Positions 58,391 to 64,000 of a stretch of DNA of 64,000 bases are shown here, piece by piece (position 1 is the first letter of the stretch; each line of letters begins with the position of its first letter). This DNA comes from Alloalcanivorax gelatiniphagus (GTDB lineage: Bacteria; Pseudomonadota; Gammaproteobacteria; Pseudomonadales; Alcanivoracaceae), in assembly GCF_005938655.1 (NCBI RefSeq), contig NZ_VCQT01000038.1:151144-215143 (forward strand). Direction: 5' to 3'. The translations under genes and the position numbers were made by a program. The notes under the pieces were generated by a model. It was not told the DNA's origin. It made no database searches and saw only the letters and a list, made by a program, of their open reading frames with translations.

Positions 58391-59401
58391 ATGGCGCACG
58401 ATGAACAAAGCCCCCAGCCGCTGCTGGCGGTGAGGGATCTGAACATCGCCTTCGTCCATCCCGGCGGCGAAACCGCCATTACCCGGGACGTGTCCTTTAC
58501 CGTGGGCGCCGGCGAACGGGTCGGCGTGGTGGGCGAAAGCGGCTGCGGCAAAACCGTCACCGGGCTGTCGCTGCTCGGCCTGCTGCCAAAGCGCACCGCC
58601 CGGGTGCGTGGCGAGATTCTGTTCCAGGGCCGCGATTTGCTGAAGATGCCCGCCCGGGAATTACGGCGCCTGCGCGGCCGCGAAATCAGCATGATTTTCC
58701 AGGAGCCGATGAGCGCCCTGGACCCGGTGTTCACCATCGGCGAGCAGCTTTGCGAAACCCTGCGCGCCCACTATCCGGTGAGCCGCAAGGAAGCCCGCGA
58801 GCGCGCCATCGCCGCCCTGGAGGAAGTGGGCATTCCTTCGCCGCACCTGCGCCTGGACGATTACCCCTATCAGTTCTCCGGCGGCATGCGCCAGCGGGTG
58901 ATGATCGCCATGGCGCTGATCTGCCGCCCCAAGCTGGTGATCGCCGACGAACCCACCACCGCCCTGGACGTGACCGTGCAGGCGCAGATCATCGACCTGC
59001 TGCGCGAGCTCAGCGACACCACCGGCACCGCCCTGCTGTTCATCACCCATGACCTGGGCGTGGTGGCGGAAACCTGCTCGCGGCTGCTCACCATGTACGC
59101 CGGCGAAGTAGTGGAAAGCGCGCCGGTGGACACCGTGCTGCGGCGCCCGGCGCACCCCTATTCCTCCGGCCTGCTGCGCTCCCTGCCCGGGCTCAGCGAA
59201 CGGGGCGGCCGGCTGCCGTCGATTCCCGGGCGCGTGCCGGCGCCGGACAACATGCCCGCCGGCTGCCGGTTCCAGGCGCGCTGCCCCCACGCCGCCGACG
59301 GCTGCGAACAGGGCCAGAGCCTGCGCACGCTGGAGGCGGACCGTCTGGCGCGCTGCTGGCGCAGCGCCGAACTCACCCTGCCGGGAGCGGTGACCCCATG
59401 A
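58391..59401 (+). CDS. Peptide/nickel ABC transporter ATPase (DppD type)
   Basis: This 336-residue ATPase powers an oligopeptide-type importer. Walker A GESGCGKT near residue 48, signature SGGMRQR, Walker [13 protein letters not shown], His-loop ITHDLGVV, and the C-terminal oligopeptide-family tail with three conserved cysteines ([14 protein letters not shown]), which bind an iron-sulfur cluster in relatives. ATG 58391 has GGAGAGAAAG upstream. It overlaps the next gene by four bases. Confidence 0.94.
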   Translation: MAHDEQSPQPLLAVRDLNIAFVHPGGETAITRDVSFTVGAGERVGVVGESGCGKTVTGLSLLGLLPKRTARVRGEILFQGRDLLKMPARELRRLRGREISMIFQEPMSALDPVFTIGEQLCETLRAHYPVSRKEARERAIAALEEVGIPSPHLRLDDYPYQFSGGMRQRVMIAMALICRPKLVIADEPTTALDVTVQAQIIDLLRELSDTTGTALLFITHDLGVVAETCSRLLTMYAGEVVESAPVDTVLRRPAHPYSSGLLRSLPGLSERGGRLPSIPGRVPAPDNMPAGCRFQARCPHAADGCEQGQSLRTLEADRLARCWRSAELTLPGAVTP

Positions 59402-60390
59402 ACGCTCGTCTGACACCTCGCCCCGATACCCGCGCCGCCGGCGTTCGCGCCGACCGGGTGCGAGTGCATTTCCGTACCCGCGCCGGCACCGTCAAGGCGG
59501 TGGACGATGTGAGCTTCGACATCCGCGCCGGCGAGACCTTCGGCCTGATCGGCGAATCCGGCTCCGGCAAGACCACCCTGGGCCGGGCCCTGGCCGGCCT
59601 GCAGCCGCTCAGCGGCGGCCGCCTGTTCTACGACGACCGGGAACCGGCGGCGCTGAACCGCGCCCAGCGCCGCCAGCAGCGGCGCGATCATCAGATTATT
59701 TTCCAGGACCCCCACGCCGCCCTGAACCCGCGCATGACCATTGCCCAGTCGGTGATGGAGCCGCTGGATATTCTCCGCGATGGCGACCGCGCCCAGCGCC
59801 GCCGGGTGGCGGACGAGGCCCTGGAGCGGGTCGGCCTGGCCCCGGAGATCGGCCGCCGCTATCCCCATGAGCTGTCCGGCGGCCAGAAGCAGCGGGTCAA
59901 TATTGCCCGCACCCTGACCCTGCGGCCGCGCTTTATCGTCTGCGACGAGGTGGTGGCGGCCCTGGACGTGTCGATCCGTGGCGCCATTCTCAATCTGTTC
60001 GCCGACCTGCAGGACGAATTCGGCATCACCTATGCCTTTATCACCCACGACATCTCGGTGGTGTCCCATGTCAGCGACCGGGTGGGCGTGCTCTACCTGG
60101 GCCGGATGATGGAGCAGGGGCCCACGGCGGCGGTCTGCGAACAGCCACTGCACCCCTACACCCAGGCGCTGCTGTCGGCGGAGCCGCTACCGCTGCCCGC
60201 CGATCAGCGCGATGACCGGCGCCGCATTCGCCTGCAGGGCGAGATCCCCAGCCCGCTGAATCCGCCCTCCGGCTGCCCGTTCCGCACCCGCTGCCCGCGC
60301 GCCGAGCAACGCTGCGCCGAGCAGGTGCCGGAATGGCGGGAAGTGGCGCCGGACCATCGCGTGGCCTGCCATTTCGCCGGCCCCGTTTGA
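59398..60390 (+). CDS. Peptide/nickel ABC transporter ATPase (DppF type)
   Basis: This 330-residue second ATPase has Walker A GESGSGKTT, signature LSGGQKQR, Walker B FIVCDEVVAALD, His loop ITHDISVV and the cysteine tail GCPFRTRCPRAEQRC. The Walker B has EVV instead of EPT, a mild deviation seen in other DppF proteins. Translation is coupled to the preceding gene through ATGA. Confidence 0.94.
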   Translation: MNARLTPRPDTRAAGVRADRVRVHFRTRAGTVKAVDDVSFDIRAGETFGLIGESGSGKTTLGRALAGLQPLSGGRLFYDDREPAALNRAQRRQQRRDHQIIFQDPHAALNPRMTIAQSVMEPLDILRDGDRAQRRRVADEALERVGLAPEIGRRYPHELSGGQKQRVNIARTLTLRPRFIVCDEVVAALDVSIRGAILNLFADLQDEFGITYAFITHDISVVSHVSDRVGVLYLGRMMEQGPTAAVCEQPLHPYTQALLSAEPLPLPADQRDDRRRIRLQGEIPSPLNPPSGCPFRTRCPRAEQRCAEQVPEWREVAPDHRVACHFAGPV

Positions 60391-60435
60391 GCGACCCTTT
60401 TTAAGAACAAAACAACAAAATTCGAGGAGAGCCCC

Positions 60436-62037
60436 ATGAACGTGAAAGAGCCCAAGCAACCCCAGCACCCGGACCACGACACCCTTGATGTGGGCGGCCA
60501 CGCCGTCTCCCGGCGCACCTTCCTCGGCGTGCTGTCCGGCGCCCTGGCCGCCGGCACCCTGATGACCCCGGGCGCCCTCTGGGCCCGGGGCGCCGGCACC
60601 GGAGTGCTGCGCGTGGGCGCCAACGCCAACCCCTCCAGCCTGGACCCGGCCACCGGCGGCTCCGGCTCGGACCACGTTTTCCTGTTCCCGATCTACGACA
60701 CCCTGGTGACCTGGGACTTCGCCAGCCTGAAGGCGGAGCCCGGCCTGGCGGAAAGCTGGGAGTTCAGCGACCCGAAAACCCTGGTGCTGCATCTGCGTAA
60801 GGGGGTCACCTTCCACGACGGCGCACCGTTCAACGCCGAGGCGGTGAAAACCAACCTGGACCGCAGCCGCGGCGCCGAGTTTTCCAATATCCGCTCCGAC
60901 CTGGGCTCGGTGGATCAGGTCACCGTCAACGGCGAGCACACCGTCACCCTACATCTGAAAAACCCGGACACCGCCCTGCCCCTGATCCTCTCCGACCGGG
61001 CCGGCATGATGGTGTCGCCCAAGGCCCTGCAGGCCAACGGCAACCGGGTGGACCGCAACCCGGTGGGCACCGGCTTCATGAAATTCGGCAAGTGGAACGA
61101 CGGCAGCGAAATCAGCGTGACCGCGTTCGACGGCTACCACGGCGGCGACAAACCGACCCTGGCCGGCATCACCTTCTCGATCATCACCGACAGCGCCACC
61201 CGCCTGCGGGCGGTGATGTCCGGCCAGGCGGATCTGGCCTACCACCTGGATGGCCGGCAGAAACCGCTGGTGGAAAAAATGCCCACCCTGCACGGCGTGG
61301 TCGGCTCCACGGTGTACTGCTATCAGCTGTATCTGAACATGTCCCGGGACACCCTGGCGGACCGCCGCGTGCGCCAGGCGCTCAACTACGCCGTGGACCG
61401 GGATGCCTTTATTCGCGGCGCCATGGCCGGCTCCGGCGAAGCCGCCTATATGAATCTGCCCAAGTCCCACTGGGCCTATGACGCACAAACCGCCGAGCTT
61501 TACCCCCACGATCCGGACAAGGCCCGGGCGCTGCTCAAGGAAGCCGGTTACGCCGATGGCGTGACCCTGGACATGCGCGGCTACAACGACCAGTCCTCGG
61601 TGCAAATGCAGGAGCTGCTGCTGGCGCAATTCGGCCGCGCCAACATCAAGGGCCGCTTCCGCACCGGCACCATCGCCGACATGTCGGCGGAGTACTTCGC
61701 CAAGAAACAGGGCGATCTGCTGCTGTCCGCCTGGACCGGCCGGCCCGACCCGAGCCTTAGCTATTCACTGATGTACAACCAGGAGTCCTACTTCAACGCC
61801 GGCGACAAAGCGCCGCCGGAGGGCTTCGCCGAGGCGCTGCTGGCATCGCGCAGCAGCGACGACCTGGCCACCCGCAAGGAGGCCCTGGCCAAGGTGCAGC
61901 GGCTGGTGATGGGCGACGCCCTGGTGGTGCCGCTGGCATTCCGGGAGAGCATCGTCGCCACCAACGACAAGGTGGAGAACCTGCACAATAACCTGCTGGG
62001 CAAACCCAAGTTCAACAACGTTTCCCTCAAGGGCTGA
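60436..62037 (+). CDS. Peptide-type solute-binding protein, Tat-exported
   Basis: This 533-residue family 5 binding protein has a twin-arginine signal: SRRTFLG at residues 25-31, then a hydrophobic stretch and AxA-like cleavage near residue 50. The mature part has GVLRVGANANPSSLDPATGGSG and DRRVRQALNYAVDRDAFIRG, typical of SBP_bac_5. Tat export implies folding, perhaps with cofactor, before secretion. It captures the substrate (peptide, glutathione, nickel or opine-type) for the surrounding permease. The gene lies 45 bases after dppF-like. Confidence 0.93.
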   Translation: MNVKEPKQPQHPDHDTLDVGGHAVSRRTFLGVLSGALAAGTLMTPGALWARGAGTGVLRVGANANPSSLDPATGGSGSDHVFLFPIYDTLVTWDFASLKAEPGLAESWEFSDPKTLVLHLRKGVTFHDGAPFNAEAVKTNLDRSRGAEFSNIRSDLGSVDQVTVNGEHTVTLHLKNPDTALPLILSDRAGMMVSPKALQANGNRVDRNPVGTGFMKFGKWNDGSEISVTAFDGYHGGDKPTLAGITFSIITDSATRLRAVMSGQADLAYHLDGRQKPLVEKMPTLHGVVGSTVYCYQLYLNMSRDTLADRRVRQALNYAVDRDAFIRGAMAGSGEAAYMNLPKSHWAYDAQTAELYPHDPDKARALLKEAGYADGVTLDMRGYNDQSSVQMQELLLAQFGRANIKGRFRTGTIADMSAEYFAKKQGDLLLSAWTGRPDPSLSYSLMYNQESYFNAGDKAPPEGFAEALLASRSSDDLATRKEALAKVQRLVMGDALVVPLAFRESIVATNDKVENLHNNLLGKPKFNNVSLKG

Positions 62038-62040
62038 GCC

Positions 62041-62997
62041 GTGAGCAACCGCGTCAAACAGCGAATGGTGGCCGCGCGCCTGTTACAGGCGCTGCCGATT
62101 CTGGTGCTGGCCACCTTTATCGTGTTCTGCCTGATGCAGCTGATTCCCGGCGACGTGGCCGTGACCCTGGCCGGCGAAAACGCCTCCATGGAGCGCATCG
62201 AGCAGATCCGTGAAGCCTACGGTCTGAACCAGCCGTTCCTGGTGCAGTACGGCCAGTGGCTGGGCCATGCGGTGCGCGGCGAGCTGGGCGCCTCGCTGCT
62301 GTCCGGTGAACCGGTGGCGCAGACCATCGCGCGTACCTTCCCCAACACCCTGCTGATCGCGGTGTACGCGGTACTGTTGTCGGTGCTGGTGGGGGTGCCG
62401 CTGGGCATTCTCGCCGCCACCCGCTCCGGCTCCCCCCTGGACAGCACCATCATGGGCGCCGCCTCCCTGGGCGTGGCGGTGCCGAATTTCTGGTTCGGCA
62501 TGATCCTGGTGCTGTTTCTGGCCCTGGGGCTGCAGTGGTTTCCCGCCACCGGTTTCGTGTCGCCCACCGAGGATTTCAGCGGCGCGCTCTGGTACGCCAC
62601 CCTGCCGGCGCTGGCGCTGTGCACCAACGGCATCGCCGAGGTGGCCCGGCAGCTGCGTGGTTCGCTGGTGGAGATTCAGTCCTCCCAGCATGTGCGCACG
62701 CTGCACGCCAAGGGCCTGAGCCCGGCGCGCATTCTGTGGAAGCACGGCCTCAAGAACGTGAGCGTCAATCTGCTCACCGTGATCGGCCTGCTGTTCAACA
62801 AGATTCTCGCCGCCACCGTGGTGGTGGAGGCGGTGTTCGCCATTCCCGGCATCGGCAGCTCCATCGTTAACGCGGTACTGCAGGGGGACTTCCCGGTGGT
62901 GCAGGGCGCCGTGCTCGCCATGGTGGTGACGGTGATTCTGGTGAACCTGTGCACCGACCTGGCCTGCACCGTGCTCGACCCGAGGATTCACGCATGA
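62041..62997 (+). CDS. ABC permease (DppB type)
   Basis: This 318-residue permease has the DppB pattern: LLQALPILVLATFIVFCLMQLIPGDVAVTLAGENAS with a membrane helix, YGLNQPFLVQYGQWLGHAVRGELGASL, the EAA-type cytoplasmic loop VRTLHAKGLSPARILWKHGLKN and final helices. GTG 62041 starts three bases after the binding-protein stop. The stop overlaps the next start in ATGA. Confidence 0.93.
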   Translation: MSNRVKQRMVAARLLQALPILVLATFIVFCLMQLIPGDVAVTLAGENASMERIEQIREAYGLNQPFLVQYGQWLGHAVRGELGASLLSGEPVAQTIARTFPNTLLIAVYAVLLSVLVGVPLGILAATRSGSPLDSTIMGAASLGVAVPNFWFGMILVLFLALGLQWFPATGFVSPTEDFSGALWYATLPALALCTNGIAEVARQLRGSLVEIQSSQHVRTLHAKGLSPARILWKHGLKNVSVNLLTVIGLLFNKILAATVVVEAVFAIPGIGSSIVNAVLQGDFPVVQGAVLAMVVTVILVNLCTDLACTVLDPRIHA

Positions 62998-63884
62998 ACG
63001 CCACCGTTTCTTCCGCCGTCGCCGATCACCACCATGAGCCGGGCCTGGCCCGGCGGGTGCTCGGCTGGCTGCGCGGCGACCCCCGCGCCGCTTTGAGTTT
63101 GCTGGTGCTGGTGCTGATTCTCGGCACCGCCCTGCTGGCCCCCTGGGTGGCGCCCTACGACCCGGCCCACCAGGATCTGGAGCACATGCTGGAAGGGCCT
63201 TCGGCGGCCCACTGGCTGGGCACCGATGACCTGGGCCGGGATGTGCTCAGCCGCTTGATCCACGGCGGCGCCAATTCCCTGTACGCGGCCCTGCTGGCGG
63301 TGTCGGTGGCGTTGCTGATCGGTATTCCCATGGGCCTGATCGCCGGCTTCGTGGGTGGCTGGACCGATGTGGCCATCAGCCGCCTGATCGATACCTTCCT
63401 GTCGTTCCCGGCGATCATTCTGGCGGTGGCGGTGACCGGCGCCATGGGCATCGGTCTGACCAACGCCATGTTTTCCGTGGGGCTGGTGTTCGCGCCGCAG
63501 ATCGCGCGCTTGATCCGTGCCCGTACCCTGGTGGTGCGCCAGGAACTGTATGTGGATGCGGCGCGCTGCTTCGGCGCCTCACCGCTGCGTTTGCTCGGCC
63601 GCCATGTGCTGCCCAACGCGATCCAGCCGGTGATCGTGCAGAGCACCTTGCTGCTGGCGGTGGCGTTGCTGGCCGAGGCCAGCCTCAGTTTTCTGGGTCT
63701 GGGGGTGCAGCCGCCGGACGTGAGCTGGGGCGCGATGATCGCGCGGGGCTATCTGTATATGTCGTTGGTGCCGGAGCAGATGTATGCGCCGGGGCTGATC
63801 ATCATGATCACGGCGGTGGCGTTCAATGCGCTCGGGGAATCCTTGCGGACGGCTTTGGATCCTACGGCGCGGGGGCATGGGTGA
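62994..63884 (+). CDS. ABC permease (DppC type)
   Basis: This 296-residue permease has the DppC pattern: an N-terminal cytoplasmic part, first helix ALSLLVLVLILGTALLAPWVAPYDPAHQDLEHMLEGPSAAHWLGTDDLGRDVLSRLIHG (the family's G-T-D-x-x-G-R-D motif), an EAA loop ELYVDAARCFGASPLRLLGRHVLPN and final helices. It closes the five-gene operon. ATG 62994 overlaps the previous stop. Confidence 0.94.
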   Translation: MNATVSSAVADHHHEPGLARRVLGWLRGDPRAALSLLVLVLILGTALLAPWVAPYDPAHQDLEHMLEGPSAAHWLGTDDLGRDVLSRLIHGGANSLYAALLAVSVALLIGIPMGLIAGFVGGWTDVAISRLIDTFLSFPAIILAVAVTGAMGIGLTNAMFSVGLVFAPQIARLIRARTLVVRQELYVDAARCFGASPLRLLGRHVLPNAIQPVIVQSTLLLAVALLAEASLSFLGLGVQPPDVSWGAMIARGYLYMSLVPEQMYAPGLIIMITAVAFNALGESLRTALDPTARGHG

Positions 63885-64000
63885 TTTTGGGCCAGGTTTA
63901 AAGACCAGCCGAACCCTCCAGCAGGGACGCGTCTCGGCGAGGGCCCCCTTCCTGTCCCTTTTACACAATTCCGAGCCCCCGGGACCGGCTCCTTCCTCGT
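63885..64000. other. End of window, no gene seen
   Basis: No coding frame or clear terminator is seen in the last 116 bases. Confidence 0.6.

Overview
This 64 kb window reads as the chromosome of a high-GC gammaproteobacterium. An Alcanivorax-like hydrocarbon degrader is the best guess, by inference. The evidence is an AlkB alkane hydroxylase divergent from an AraC regulator, an AlmA-type long-chain monooxygenase, a second Baeyer-Villiger-type monooxygenase, many acyl-CoA and ketone-body genes, and intergenic palindromes of the GTAGGAGCGGCTTCAGCCGC family. No rRNA, tRNA or CRISPR was seen.

Bases 1-11943 are a foreign block: a chromosomal integron cassette array. It is AT-richer than the rest, nearly every gene lies on the minus strand, and genes are separated by attC sites whose first box usually contains the upstream gene's stop codon. 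Cargo includes a C39-like cysteine peptidase, antibiotic-biosynthesis-monooxygenase (ABM) fold proteins, an HD-GYP phosphodiesterase, a GNAT acetyltransferase, two lipoproteins, membrane proteins, a P-loop kinase, a LysE exporter, a tautomerase, an SDR lacking its catalytic tyrosine, a DUF5677-like protein and a GIY-YIG protein. Two damaged IS3-family elements interrupt it. At its head, in the orientation expected for an integrase, lies a remnant of intI: about 26 codons with ribosome site, LexA-like box and probable attI. The rest of the integrase is gone, so the array appears orphaned by deletion.

Bases 12-18.6 kb carry pdxH, chaC, the araC/alkB divergent pair, a flavin-reductase-like gene, ychJ and a divergent siderophore-interacting protein/marR pair sharing a 14-bp-arm palindrome. 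Bases 18.7-27.5 kb hold a minus-strand lipid and ketone operon (acetoacetyl-CoA synthetase, thiolase-fold protein, OB-fold partner, thiolase, MaoC hydratase, MFS transporter), an AtoE-type transporter and a TetR regulator. Bases 27.5-35.7 kb hold a class A beta-lactamase, a complete RND efflux operon and a divergent AraC regulator with phased direct repeats.

Bases 35.7-43.4 kb are housekeeping and stress genes: fluoride channel, NAD-type isocitrate dehydrogenase, DUF883 pair, cation transporter, aldo/keto reductase with LysR, GST and a CHAD protein. Bases 43.5-51 kb are oxidative lipid metabolism: almA, an acyl-CoA dehydrogenase, a monooxygenase with a histone-H1-like tail, a ferritin-like diiron protein, an SDR and a TetR. 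Bases 51-58.3 kb carry a DUF2147 protein, a class V aminotransferase, a 2-hydroxyacid dehydrogenase, a single-chain acyl-CoA carboxylase and its TetR. Bases 58.4-63.9 kb are a five-gene peptide/nickel-type ABC operon with a Tat-exported binding protein.

Two dispersed repeat families fill intergenic spaces, especially between convergent genes: REP palindromes and inverted tracts of 7-bp repeats (AAGTTGA-like or AAGCTAC-like).
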